DNA of 23,733 bases from Streptomyces katrae. Its GTDB lineage: Bacteria > Actinomycetota > Actinomycetes > Streptomycetales > Streptomycetaceae. The translations under genes were made by a program, and so were the position numbers. Shown piece after piece: positions 1 through 6,885 of the stretch; position 1 is the stretch's first letter; each line of letters opens with the position of its first letter. Location: assembly GCF_000966975.1 (NCBI RefSeq), contig NZ_JZWV01000119.1, positions 1 to 23,733 on the forward strand, given 5' to 3'. The notes below the pieces were generated by a model that saw only the letters and a program-made list of their open reading frames with translations, was not told the origin of the DNA and made no database searches.

Positions 1-692
1 CCCAACCGCCCGGCGGCTTCCTGAAGATGGTCGATCGCCGCCTGATACTCACCGCTGCGGCGCAGGGAGACGCCCATGGAGTGCGCCGCCTCACCCATCA
101 CCACCGGGTTACCCGTCAGCTCCGCCTGTGCCCGCGCCCGCTCGGCCGCCACCCACGCCATGCCCTGATAGTTCTTGATCGCGAGCTGGGCGAGAAGCAC
201 GTACGCGCGGGCCGCGATGTCGTGGGCCTGTGAAGCGAGCGATCCGGAGATCAGCGACGGCAGCGTGCGGCCCAACTTGCTGTATTCCGCCGCCTGGAAG
301 ACCCTCCGGGCTTCGACGAGCGCGGAGAAGAGAGCGTCACGCGATGCCGGCCGCGCCTCGGGAAGGTGGAACAAGGAACGTTCCACCAGCTCCTTCGGGT
401 CGACGGCTGAGGCGGAGGCGGTGCCGGGCAGCGCGGCAGCGATGCCGACCCCCAGCCCGAGCGTGAGCACTTTTCGGCGGTGCACGTCAACCCCTTCGAG
501 TCCGACATCAGCAGCGGTCAGACCCAGGACACCACACAAAGCAGCCAGCGTGTCCTCGTCCGGCTGGATCTTCCCGGTTTCGACCCGCGACAGCCATGAA
601 CCGGAGTATCCGACGGCCTTGCCCACCTTCTCCTGCGACAGCCTCTTCGCGTTCCGAGCCTGCCGCAGCACATCCCCCAGCGAATCGCCCAT
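1..692 (-). CDS. XRE-family helix-turn-helix regulator, 3' end cut off by the window
   Basis: A likely DNA-binding regulator of the neighbouring plus-strand operon. Reading the minus strand from ATG at 692 gives 230 residues with no stop before the window edge. Residues 4-60 form an XRE helix-turn-helix (LSQEKVGKAVGYSGSWLSRV, then ETGK). After it comes HRRK and a hydrophobic stretch at about 75-95. The rest is alpha-helical and TPR-like (ARAYVLLAQLAIKNYQGMA; SGEYQAAIDHLQEAAG). This layout is usual for long streptomycete XRE regulators, some of which sit beside peptide-natural-product genes. An in-frame ATG at 713 is a second start candidate. Neither start has a well-spaced Shine-Dalgarno, so leaderless translation is possible. 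The ligand and targets are unknown. Confidence 0.85.
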   Translation of the reverse strand, partial: MGDSLGDVLRQARNAKRLSQEKVGKAVGYSGSWLSRVETGKIQPDEDTLAALCGVLGLTAADVGLEGVDVHRRKVLTLGLGVGIAAALPGTASASAVDPKELVERSLFHLPEARPASRDALFSALVEARRVFQAAEYSKLGRTLPSLISGSLASQAHDIAARAYVLLAQLAIKNYQGMAWVAAERARAQAELTGNPVVMGEAAHSMGVSLRRSGEYQAAIDHLQEAAGRL

Positions 693-720
693 GCACAGAG
701 TGTGCCGATCCATGCACAGA
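690..720. promoter_or_regulatory. Paired direct repeats at the regulator start, candidate operator
   Basis: CATGCACAGA occurs at 690-699 and again at 711-720, exactly 21 bp (two helical turns) apart and in the same orientation. The first copy continues into the small palindrome GCACA-GAG-TGTGC at 693-705. The repeats cover both possible start codons of the regulator. A TTGACT that could serve as a -35 box for the plus-strand genes lies nearby at 767-772, though no good -10 follows it. Autoregulation is an inference from position. Confidence 0.4.
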
Positions 721-893
721 CTTTGCAGACCCTCCGTCAGACATAGTCCGAACGAGTCCGGCCGCGTTGACTGTTCATCGCACCCCGGAGCAATCCACCG
801 GCTCCGGCAGTGCTCCCCCAGCAGCGGGCCGCAGGGTTCATCCTCGCGCCGCCCTGTGGTCCGCTGCGTCCCCCGTCGGAGAGGAGCAAGGCC

Positions 894-1073
894 ATGAGCA
901 CCCCCTCCCTGCCGCCCCGGAAGCCCGGAGCCAGCGGACGGACCCTCGCGATACAGGATCCGAGCCCCGGGGCACCGAGCCGAGCCCTCCGGCTGCGAGC
1001 GGCCGGCGGCTGGGAGAAGTTCATGCGCCGCGCCGACATGGAACGGGGTGACGGTGTCCCGCCCCGGCCGTGA
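894..1073 (+). CDS. Small hypothetical protein (59 aa)
   Basis: ATG at 894 follows a good Shine-Dalgarno (GAGAGGAG, 8 nt away) and opens a 59-residue frame rich in Pro, Arg, Gly and Ser. There is no recognisable domain, membrane segment or Cys cluster. The C-terminal part (GGWEKFMRRADMERGDG) looks helical. Its 3' end overlaps the next gene by 26 bp, which suggests translational coupling. It is the first plus-strand gene divergent from the XRE regulator. Coding status rests on the ribosome site and the overlap, not on recognised homology. Confidence 0.5.
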   Translation: MSTPSLPPRKPGASGRTLAIQDPSPGAPSRALRLRAAGGWEKFMRRADMERGDGVPPRP

Positions 1074-1281
1074 ACGGCAGCGCCAAGCGGTGCCCGGCTG
1101 GGTCACCGAGGGGACCGCGATCAGGGATCCGCTGGAGCGCAAGAACGGGATCGTCCAGTTCATCGGCGAGTGGGTCGACCCCGCCACCCGGATCACCATC
1201 ACCAACGCGATCTTCGCCCGGCCCCCCGGCGGCGGCAAGGAGTGGATCGTGAAGGACCCCTCCAGCCTCGAACGGGGCTGA
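1048..1281 (+). CDS. Small hypothetical protein (77 aa), XRE-neighbour type
   Basis: A 77-residue frame starting at GTG 1048 inside the end of the previous gene. Its core (about residues 19-70) has a turn-rich beta pattern: GTAIRDPLERKNGIVQFIGE, then a hydrophobic strand, then RPPGGGKEW near the end. The R-P-x-GGG-x-EW pattern resembles small streptomycete proteins often found beside XRE regulators whose function is unknown; this resemblance is from memory. A second GTG at 1054 is possible. It lies upstream of the peptide gene, with a hairpin between them. Confidence 0.6.
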   Translation: MTVSRPGRERQRQAVPGWVTEGTAIRDPLERKNGIVQFIGEWVDPATRITITNAIFARPPGGGKEWIVKDPSSLERG

Positions 1282-1294
1282 ACCCCACAGACTT

Positions 1295-1325
1295 CCCGCC
1301 CCGCACTCCTACGGCCCGGGGCGGG
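1295..1325 (+). terminator. GC-rich hairpin between the 77-aa gene and the peptide gene
   Basis: CCCGCCCCG at 1295-1303 pairs perfectly with CGGGGCGGG at 1317-1325, leaving a 13-nt loop. No T-run follows. It could be a weak terminator or attenuator, or a stem that protects the 5' end of a processed transcript so that the small peptide gene is expressed more strongly than the genes before it. These alternatives cannot be separated from sequence. Confidence 0.45.
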
Positions 1326-1382
1326 CACAGCTTCCTGCCGGACCACCGGCGGGGAGAACCCAGTGAAGAAGAGGAGTACGTG

Positions 1383-1514
1383 ATGAACGAGAACGCTCCC
1401 ACGCCCAGCGGTGACGGCCTGCTCGTCGCCCGCCAGTCCATCGCCGCCGCCCGCACCCGCGCGCAGCAGGAGTCCGACGGCGGCTCGACCGGCGTCTCCG
1501 ACTCCAACGACTGA
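1383..1514 (+). CDS. Candidate RiPP precursor peptide (43 aa)
   Basis: ATG at 1383 follows GAGGAG with 6-nt spacing, one of the best ribosome sites in the window. The product is 43 residues. Residues 11-29 form an Ala/Arg-rich helix (DGLLVARQSIAAARTRAQQ). The tail after residue 29 is short and dense in Ser, Thr, Asp, Gly and Asn (ESDGGSTGVSDSND). This leader-helix plus hydroxyl/acid-rich tail is what one expects of a modified-peptide precursor. The gene stops 14 bp before a JmjC oxygenase gene and heads a run of four enzymes. It has no Cys and no FxLD or other precursor signature I know. It could instead be a small accessory protein. Confidence 0.6.
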   Translation: MNENAPTPSGDGLLVARQSIAAARTRAQQESDGGSTGVSDSND

Positions 1515-1528
1515 ACGGAGCCGAACCC

Positions 1529-2698
1529 GTGACCACCTTCACTGAGGTGGTCGAGTGCCTCGGCGGGGACTTCCCCGCCGGGGCTTTCGGCCGCCAGCAC
1601 CGCGTATGGAACAACGTCGCCGACTTCTCCGGCCTGCTGTCCTGGGACGACGTCAACGAGATCGTGGCCCGAGGCCGGCTGGAGCCCCCGCGACTGCGCC
1701 TGCACCGCGACGGCGAGCAGATCCCCTGGCAGACCTATGCCACCCCCGTCACCACCCGCCGCAGCACCGTGTGGCAGCGCATCCAGCCCTCCCGGCTGCA
1801 CCAGCAGCTCAAGGACGGCGCCTCGCTCGTCCTGGACGCCGTGGACGAGCTGCACGCGCCCGTCGAAGCCCTGGCCCGCGACCTGGAATCCGTGTTCCGC
1901 TCGCACATCCAGGTCAACATGTACGCCTCGTGGACCGGCCGGGAAGGCTTCGGCACCCACTGGGACGACCACGACGTGGTGGTGGTCCAGCTCGAAGGCG
2001 CCAAGCGCTGGCGCATCTACGGGCCCACCCGGATCAACCCGCTGTACCGCGACCTGGAAGCACCCCAGCCGCCCGAGGGCGAGCCGCTGGCGGAGATCAT
2101 GCTGCGCGCCGGGGACATGCTCTACCTCCCGCGCGGCTGGTGGCACGCCGTGGCCGCCACCGAAGGCCGCTCCCTGCACCTGACCTGCGGGCTCCAGACC
2201 ACGACCGGCGCCGACCTGATCGGCTGGCTCTCCGAGCGCCTGCGGGGCTCCGAGACCGTCCGGGCGCACCTGCCCGCCTTCGGCACCGTCGCCGACCACG
2301 CTGCCTACCTCGAAACCCTCCGCAAGGAGATCAGCGAGGCCCTGCACGACGGCGTGATCACCGAGTACCTCGACCACCGCGACGCGACCGAGCCCGGCCG
2401 CCCGACCCCGTTCCTGCCGTACCTGGACGCCGTCCCCGCCGAGCCCGACCTGAGGGTGCGGCTGACCACCGCGCGGGCCCGGACCACGACGAACGCCGAG
2501 GGCCAGGTGGTGCTCATGGCCGGCGGTCAACAGTGGACCTTCGCACCGGCCGCCGTCCCCGTCCTCGCCCCGCTGGTTGCCGGGGAGAGCCCCACCCTGG
2601 GCTTCCTCGCCGAGGACGCCGGGCTCACCGTCGAACAGGTCGCATCCCTCGTGGCCGAGCTGGTGTCCGCCGACGTCGCCACGGTGATCAGCCGGTGA
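1529..2698 (+). CDS. JmjC/cupin-type Fe(II)/2-oxoglutarate oxygenase
   Basis: A probable protein or peptide hydroxylase related to the ribosomal-oxygenase (cupin_4/JmjC) family, which hydroxylates residues of ribosomal proteins or peptides using Fe(II) and 2-oxoglutarate. Length is 389 residues. The metal triad is visible: H144 and D146 in GTHWDDHDVVVVQLEGAKRW, and H206 in LPRGWWHAVAA. A helical middle follows (230-290), then a winged-helix-like C-terminal end (LAEDAGLTVEQVASLVAELV), as in that family. GTG at 1529 has GGAG 8 nt upstream. The stop overlaps the next start by 4 bp (GTGA). The likely substrate is the 43-residue peptide just upstream, which is inferred from gene order. Confidence 0.88.
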   Translation: MTTFTEVVECLGGDFPAGAFGRQHRVWNNVADFSGLLSWDDVNEIVARGRLEPPRLRLHRDGEQIPWQTYATPVTTRRSTVWQRIQPSRLHQQLKDGASLVLDAVDELHAPVEALARDLESVFRSHIQVNMYASWTGREGFGTHWDDHDVVVVQLEGAKRWRIYGPTRINPLYRDLEAPQPPEGEPLAEIMLRAGDMLYLPRGWWHAVAATEGRSLHLTCGLQTTTGADLIGWLSERLRGSETVRAHLPAFGTVADHAAYLETLRKEISEALHDGVITEYLDHRDATEPGRPTPFLPYLDAVPAEPDLRVRLTTARARTTTNAEGQVVLMAGGQQWTFAPAAVPVLAPLVAGESPTLGFLAEDAGLTVEQVASLVAELVSADVATVISR

Positions 2699-3591
2699 CC
2701 ACCGAACTCGCCCTCGGCACCTACCACTGCCGGGACATCCCCCGGGCGGCAGCCCACGCCGTCGCCCGGGGGGCCCACTGGATCGACACCGCCCCCAACT
2801 ACCGCGCCGGCCGTGCCCACACCCAGCTCGCCGCCGTCCTCACCCAGCACCCGCAGGTGAAGGTGTCGACGAAGACCGGGTTCTTCGGGAAGGACGAAGC
2901 CACCGCGGCCGTAGCGGAAGGCATCCTCACCTGGCACCAGGCCGCCGCCGGCCACAGCCTCACCCCCGAATTCCTCCGCTGGCAGACCAGCCGCTCCCTC
3001 GACCTCCTCGGCCGCGCCGACCTCGTGTTCGTCCACAACCCCGAGCACGCCCGCCTCGACCGCAAGGAACTCCACCAGCGGCTGCGCGAGGCGTTCATCG
3101 TGCTGGAGGACTTCGCCCACACCGGGCGGATCGGTGGGTACGGAGTCGCCACGTGGTCCGGACTGGACACCGCCGAGTTCAGCGTGACCGAACTCCTCGC
3201 TCTCGCCCGGGAAGCCGCCGGAGGACACCACCACCTCCACGCCGTGCAGCTCCCGGTGTCCCTCGTGATGGCGCGGCCGATCAGTCTCGCCCTCGACGGC
3301 CGCGGCCCCCTCGTCCAGGCCCGAGCCGCCGGATTGGACGTCTTCGCCTCCTCGCCCCTTCACGGCGGACAGCTCCCCGGTATGGTCACGGCCGAACTCG
3401 CCGAGGTGATCGAGCCCGGCCTCACCCCTACCCAGGCAGCGCTCCGCATCGTGGCGTCCACCCCAGGGGTGACACGGGTTCTCCTCGGCACGAGTAACCC
3501 GGCACACTGGGACGCCGCCCAGCAGACCCTCGCTCTGGATCCGCTGCCGCCCTCGACCCTGCGGAAGGTGCTCGATGTTCTCGGAACCTGA
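2695..3591 (+). CDS. Aldo/keto reductase
   Basis: An NAD(P)H-dependent oxidoreductase of the aldo/keto reductase superfamily, 298 residues, a single TIM-barrel. The catalytic tetrad is complete: D31 and Y36 (DTAPNY), K60 (STKTGFF) and H114 (FVHNPEH). The cofactor-binding end is recognisable late in the protein (SSPLHGGQLP; VLLGTSNPAHW). GTG at 2695 overlaps the oxygenase stop by 4 bp, and the 3' end overlaps the kinase gene by 17 bp. In this operon it could reduce or oxidise a group created on the peptide or on a small-molecule partner. The substrate is not predictable. Confidence 0.88.
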   Translation: MTTELALGTYHCRDIPRAAAHAVARGAHWIDTAPNYRAGRAHTQLAAVLTQHPQVKVSTKTGFFGKDEATAAVAEGILTWHQAAAGHSLTPEFLRWQTSRSLDLLGRADLVFVHNPEHARLDRKELHQRLREAFIVLEDFAHTGRIGGYGVATWSGLDTAEFSVTELLALAREAAGGHHHLHAVQLPVSLVMARPISLALDGRGPLVQARAAGLDVFASSPLHGGQLPGMVTAELAEVIEPGLTPTQAALRIVASTPGVTRVLLGTSNPAHWDAAQQTLALDPLPPSTLRKVLDVLGT

Positions 3592-4405
3592 CGAACCCAC
3601 CGCGGGAAGGATGCGGACGGCCAGGACCACCGCCTGCACCGCGCTCGGCGTCCAGGACCGCGCCACGGATCCGGTCTGGGGCTACGAAGGCCGCACCCTC
3701 TCCGGCCGCGTCACCGGCCCCGACGGCGGGGACGGCTGGCTCCGGCTGGTCAGCGCCACCGAGGACCGCGCGACCGGCAAGCTCTGGGAGGGCCCCCAGA
3801 GCGCCCACAAGGCCCTCCCCGCCGCAGTACCCCGCCCCGCTCTCCACCGCGTCCACGACTGGGCCGCCGACGGTTTCGGCTACCGCGCCGAGCTGTACGA
3901 GCACACCCCCCTCGCCACCGTCTCCCGCAGCCCCGTCCTGGCGGACGACGTGGACCTCCCCGAGAGCTGGTGGAAGGAACTGCCGCTCGCCCTAGACGCC
4001 CTGGCCACCGCCGCCACCTTCCGCGAGGCCGTACGCGAGGAGTACATCCGCCGGGCCGTCCCGCAGTACACCGGCCACACCGTCGGCGAGATCCAGTGGT
4101 CCACCGCGCACGGTGACTTCCACTGGGCAAACCTCGCCGGCCCCGAACTGCTGATCCTGGACTGGGAAGGATGGGGGACGGCCCCCTACGGCTTCGACGC
4201 CGCCCTCTTGTATCTCTATGCCCTCCAGGCCCCGGACACCGCAACCCGCGTCCGCCAGGCCCTCGCGCACATCCTCGACGACCCCGCCGTCCGCGTCGCC
4301 GAACTCACCGTCTGCGCCCAGGTACTCCAGGCCGCTGACCGGACCCCCTTCTACGCCGCCCTCGCCGACCCGGTACGCCGCCACCTGGGGCAGGTAACCC
4401 GATGA
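3575..4405 (+). CDS. Aminoglycoside-phosphotransferase-like kinase
   Basis: A 276-residue protein with the C-lobe signature of the APH/choline-kinase fold. HGDFHWAN at residues 179-186 is the catalytic loop (D181, N186), and LILDWE carries the metal-binding D196. The N-lobe is short and lacks an obvious nucleotide-binding Lys motif. Family members phosphorylate aminoglycosides, choline, homoserine or other small molecules, and some act in natural-product tailoring. It overlaps the reductase gene before it and shares ATGA with the acetyltransferase after it. Self-resistance or phosphorylation of the pathway product are both possible. Confidence 0.8.
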   Translation: MFSEPDEPTAGRMRTARTTACTALGVQDRATDPVWGYEGRTLSGRVTGPDGGDGWLRLVSATEDRATGKLWEGPQSAHKALPAAVPRPALHRVHDWAADGFGYRAELYEHTPLATVSRSPVLADDVDLPESWWKELPLALDALATAATFREAVREEYIRRAVPQYTGHTVGEIQWSTAHGDFHWANLAGPELLILDWEGWGTAPYGFDAALLYLYALQAPDTATRVRQALAHILDDPAVRVAELTVCAQVLQAADRTPFYAALADPVRRHLGQVTR

Positions 4406-4986
4406 CGCACCCTGAGCCAACTCTGTGGCTGACGACCAAGACGTGCGGCCTCGGCCCCTACCGCGCCGACCTGGTCGAAACCTATTGGCAGTGGGAGCAG
4501 GACCCGACGCTCATTGTCGGCTACGGCCGCCAGACACCCGAGTCCCTCGAAGCCCGCATCGAAGGCATGACCCACCAGCTCCGGGGCTCGAACATCCGCT
4601 TCACCGTCTACGACCTGACCGGCGCCGAGCCCGTCCCCGTCGGTGTCACCACCCTGCTCCCCGACGACGCCGTGCGCACCGCGGAGTTCGTCATCATGCT
4701 CAGCAAGGACGCCCGCGGCCGGGGAATCGGGACCGAAGCCACCCGCCTCACCCTCGACTACGGGTTCCACGTCGCCAACCTGCGCATGGTCTGGCTGAAG
4801 GTGCTGGCCCCCAACGCGGGCGGCATCAAGGCGTACGAGCGCGCCGGGTTCCAGCGGGCCGGGGTGCTGCGCGAGGCCGGCTACTGGCTGGGCAACGTGT
4901 GCGACGAGGTACTGATGGACGCCCTCGCCCGCGACTTCACCGGGCCGTCCGCCGTGAAGACGATGTTCGAGCCTCCGAGCGCCTGA
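4402..4986 (+). CDS. GNAT-family N-acetyltransferase, RimJ/RimL type
   Basis: A 194-residue acetyl-CoA-dependent acetyltransferase. Motif A (ARGRGIGTEA, about residues 103-112) is the acetyl-CoA pyrophosphate loop. It is followed by the usual alpha3 helix and the late motif with N-x-x-x-I-K-A-Y-E-R-A-G-F (about 137-149). This pattern is that of RimJ/RimL-like enzymes, which acetylate protein N-termini or small amines. The start overlaps the kinase stop (ATGA). It is the last gene of the run and is followed by a strong hairpin. Acetylation of the modified peptide's N-terminus would fit but is inferred. Confidence 0.87.
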   Translation: MTHPEPTLWLTTKTCGLGPYRADLVETYWQWEQDPTLIVGYGRQTPESLEARIEGMTHQLRGSNIRFTVYDLTGAEPVPVGVTTLLPDDAVRTAEFVIMLSKDARGRGIGTEATRLTLDYGFHVANLRMVWLKVLAPNAGGIKAYERAGFQRAGVLREAGYWLGNVCDEVLMDALARDFTGPSAVKTMFEPPSA

Positions 4987-5000
4987 CCGCGCACAGCAGA

Positions 5001-5036
5001 GCGCCCCCTCTCCCGCACGGATGGGACAGGGGGCGC
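5001..5036. terminator. Bidirectional terminator between convergent operons
   Basis: GCGCCCCCT at 5001-5009 pairs with AGGGGGCGC at 5028-5036. After one mismatch the stem extends inward by TCCC/GGGA, giving 13 pairs around an 8-nt loop. It sits between the acetyltransferase stop (4986) and the stop of the converging minus-strand operon (5052). Confidence 0.85.
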
Positions 5037-5051
5037 CGTCTTATGGGGCGG

Positions 5052-5612
5052 TCACCGACGCTCCCACCACCAATCCGCGTAATAGCACTCGGCCTCGGGC
5101 AGCTCCTTCTCCAGGGACACCGGCGGCTTGCGGTTCCACGGCGCCGTCAGACCCCGCTCCTGTCTCTCGGCGACCGAGAGCAGGGCCGCCCGGTGGTTGA
5201 TGGCCTCCTGCATCCGAGAGGCGATCAGCTTCTCCCGCTGGCGTTCCTGCTTCCGCGCCCACTCGTTCCCCGGCGACTGCTCCGCGTCCCCCTCGGCCCG
5301 AAGCTGGTCGCGCATGTCCTCCAGACGCAGCTCGTAGAGCGCCTGGCCCAGCCGGTGCTCGTAATCCCGCAGCGGCCACTCGTCGACCCACTCAACCGGC
5401 GTCCCGGACATGTCGAACACCACCACCGGCGCGTCCATCCACGCTGGCGGCTGAGGGGTGTACGGCTCCCTGGGCGTCACCGGCGGTTCCTCGGCCAGCA
5501 CCGCCTCGCAGTACTCGCGCCGCGGGCTCCTCCCGGCCTCCGGTACCCGCGTCGACTCGTGCCGCCCCGGGAGCTCCACCGGAGCCTCACGGCGCTTTCG
5601 GCGGCGTCCCAC
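5052..5612 (-). CDS. Hypothetical protein (186 aa), last gene of a five-gene operon
   Basis: A 186-residue protein with a basic N-terminus (GRRRKRR). A Pro-rich segment follows at about 35-57, and a long charged helix at about 80-150 (LGQALYELRLEDMRDQLRAE; KQERQREKLIASRMQEAIN) is likely coiled coil. The C-terminus is aromatic (CYYADWWWERR). I recognise no family. It has no signal peptide or membrane segment. ATG at 5612 lies only 3 nt after the previous stop, so it is translated with the upstream gene. The basic start and coiled coil suggest a DNA- or protein-binding role, without proof. Confidence 0.7.
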   Translation of the reverse strand: MGRRRKRREAPVELPGRHESTRVPEAGRSPRREYCEAVLAEEPPVTPREPYTPQPPAWMDAPVVVFDMSGTPVEWVDEWPLRDYEHRLGQALYELRLEDMRDQLRAEGDAEQSPGNEWARKQERQREKLIASRMQEAINHRAALLSVAERQERGLTAPWNRKPPVSLEKELPEAECYYADWWWERR

Positions 5613-5615
5613 GGG

Positions 5616-5882
5616 TCAGTCCACGATGTCCGGCAGGCTACCGGACCACGCCGGGGGCGGCGAGGATGCCTTGCGCACCACGTGGAAGGCGGCCGGCCCC
5701 GGGGTCTCGAACCAGCGTGGCGGCGGCCCGGTCGGGATCTGCGGCCGGGAGAAGTCGACCACCCGCGGCAACTCCTTCACCGCCTCCTCGCGCCGCAGCA
5801 GCTCGGCGTACGTGGCACGCGCCTCCGGCGTGGTCATGTCCACGGAGGGCTCCGGTCGGCGCAGGAACCTGGGCAGTCTCAC
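5616..5882 (-). CDS. Hypothetical protein (88 aa)
   Basis: GTG at 5882 overlaps the stop of the upstream 69-aa frame by 4 bp (GTGA). The 88 residues comprise a basic start (MRLPRFLRRPEP), one helix (EARATYAELLRREEAVKELP) and a Pro-rich tail (PQIPTGPPPRWFETPGP). No family is recognised. The tight packing on both sides (a 4-bp overlap before it, 3 nt to the next gene) is the main support for coding. Confidence 0.65.
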   Translation of the reverse strand: MRLPRFLRRPEPSVDMTTPEARATYAELLRREEAVKELPRVVDFSRPQIPTGPPPRWFETPGPAAFHVVRKASSPPPAWSGSLPDIVD

Positions 5883-6088
5883 GATTCAGCCTCCTTCGAG
5901 GCCCCACTGGTTCCAGTGGGGTCGGGAACGTGTCCCAGTGGGGTGGGTCGAAATGCAGTGGGGGACGGACGGCCACCCACGTCAGAAGGAACCGAACGGG
6001 TAACTCGCCGGCTCCTCCGCTCCAGGTCACGGGCCCGCTCCAGTGGGGTGCGGGGAGAACGGCCAGTGGGGTGTTCACTCGTCCGCAT
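5879..6088 (-). CDS. Small Pro/Thr/Arg-rich frame (69 aa) carrying a repeated DNA motif
   Basis: ATG at 6088 has GGGAGG 6 nt upstream. The frame overlaps the previous gene's stop by 14 bp and ends in a GTGA overlap with the next gene, so its position argues for translation. The product is probably disordered (TPL, DPTG and SPT stretches), with a short helix at RARDLERRSRR. The same 206-bp segment carries six copies of an AGTGGGG motif. Those copies fall in different reading frames, so they are not a protein repeat. The frame could be a real small gene, or an open frame maintained across a control region. Confidence 0.45.
   Translation of the reverse strand: MRTSEHPTGRSPRTPLERARDLERRSRRVTRSVPSDVGGRPSPTAFRPTPLGHVPDPTGTSGASKEAES
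5902..6073. repeat. CCAGTGGGGT repeat array
   Basis: The motif CCAGTGGGGT or a close variant occurs at 5902-5910 (inverted), 5913-5921, 5935-5944, 5955-5964 (GCAGTGGGGG), 6040-6050 and 6063-6073. The first two form a perfect 9-bp inverted repeat with a 2-bp spacer. Two more cores (ACCCCACT on the plus strand) lie in the promoter region of the same operon at 6886-6893 and 6897-6904. Repeated binding sites for one protein are the simplest explanation. Confidence 0.7.
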
Positions 6089-6560
6089 CTGCGGCCTCCC
6101 ACTCAAGGCAGCCGGCCAGAGCAGCGAACGGCCCGTCCTCGATCTCTGCCGCCCGCCAGGGCCTGCGCCGGCCGTTGCGGCTGATCTCCACTGCCGTCCA
6201 CTCCGTCATGTGCTCGACGTCCCGGCTGAGGCTCACCGAGGGCAGGCCCACCTCCTCCAGGATCGGTTCGTCCTCACCCAGGCACAGATCGACGATCGCG
6301 GCCCGGATGAAGTGGTGGCTGTTGTGCTCGTGCCCGATGCGCCTCACCCGGAGGACGACCGGGCCAGGCCGGATTGCCCACCAGCACACCTCGGACGCCC
6401 AGTAGCAGCCCGGCGGCGGCGTCGGGTAGGTCGCCACCCCCGGCAGCGCCCGGTAGGCCGCGTTCGAGGGCGGAGGGTCGAAGGTCCGTCTCACGTACGA
6501 CGGCGCCCACTTAGCCGGCGGCGTCCTTCCCGTGATCGCGGAAATCTGCTCAGGAGTCAT
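6075..6560 (-). CDS. Hypothetical protein (161 aa)
   Basis: A 161-residue acidic protein of unrecognised family. It begins with MTPEQISAITGRTPPAKWAP and has an aromatic middle (GCYWASEVCWWAIRPGPVVL). A His-rich turn follows (IGHEHNSHHF, about 95-104), then an acidic C-terminus (CLEWEAADADE). The start shares TGATG with the previous gene's stop. There is no HTH, signal peptide or membrane span. Regular G/C third positions support coding. Confidence 0.7.
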   Translation of the reverse strand: MTPEQISAITGRTPPAKWAPSYVRRTFDPPPSNAAYRALPGVATYPTPPPGCYWASEVCWWAIRPGPVVLRVRRIGHEHNSHHFIRAAIVDLCLGEDEPILEEVGLPSVSLSRDVEHMTEWTAVEISRNGRRRPWRAAEIEDGPFAALAGCLEWEAADADE

Positions 6561-6862
6561 CAGATGACGTCCCAGGCCGCGGCGGGCCGCCCCTTCAGAT
6601 CGTCCACGGTTACGCCATAGCGCTGGAGGACCCGGAGGTGGGCTTCGCGCCGCAGCCGGTCAGCGGCTCCCTGACCGATCCCCAGCACGACGTCCATTGC
6701 GTGATTCCGCTCGACCTGAGCGCGCCGGATGTCGATGCACTCCTGCGACCCTGCCGGAAGGTTCGGGTTCCGATACGTAAGTTGCGCGGCCATGGCCTCT
6801 TCCTCGGCCCGGTGCTGCTGCTCGGTCAGCTCACTCACCTTACGGGACCAGAAGTCGTTCAT
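6560..6862 (-). CDS. Hypothetical helical protein (100 aa), first gene of the minus operon
   Basis: ATG at 6862 follows GGAGAAACACA. The 100-residue product is almost wholly helical and charged: VSELTEQQHRAEEEAMAAQL, then QVERNHAMDVVLGIGQGAADRLRREAH, then QRYGVTVDDLKGR. No family is recognised. As first gene of the operon, its promoter region holds two ACCCCACT sites. The longer open frame running upstream to 7555 has no ribosome site and lies over a plus-strand gene, so I chose 6862. Confidence 0.7.
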   Translation of the reverse strand: MNDFWSRKVSELTEQQHRAEEEAMAAQLTYRNPNLPAGSQECIDIRRAQVERNHAMDVVLGIGQGAADRLRREAHLRVLQRYGVTVDDLKGRPAAAWDVI

Positions 6863-6885
6863 TGTGTTTCTCCAGTTCAGAAAGG

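Noticed and set aside
1555..2694. Upstream extension of the aldo/keto reductase frame across the oxygenase gene
   Set aside because: The extension reads as Arg/Pro-rich shadow of the oxygenase. The reductase fold begins right after GTG 2695, which overlaps the oxygenase stop in the usual way.
4425..6620. A 731-residue plus-strand frame
   Set aside because: It shadows the acetyltransferase and then runs antisense to five minus-strand genes; Arg/Pro-rich with no ribosome site.
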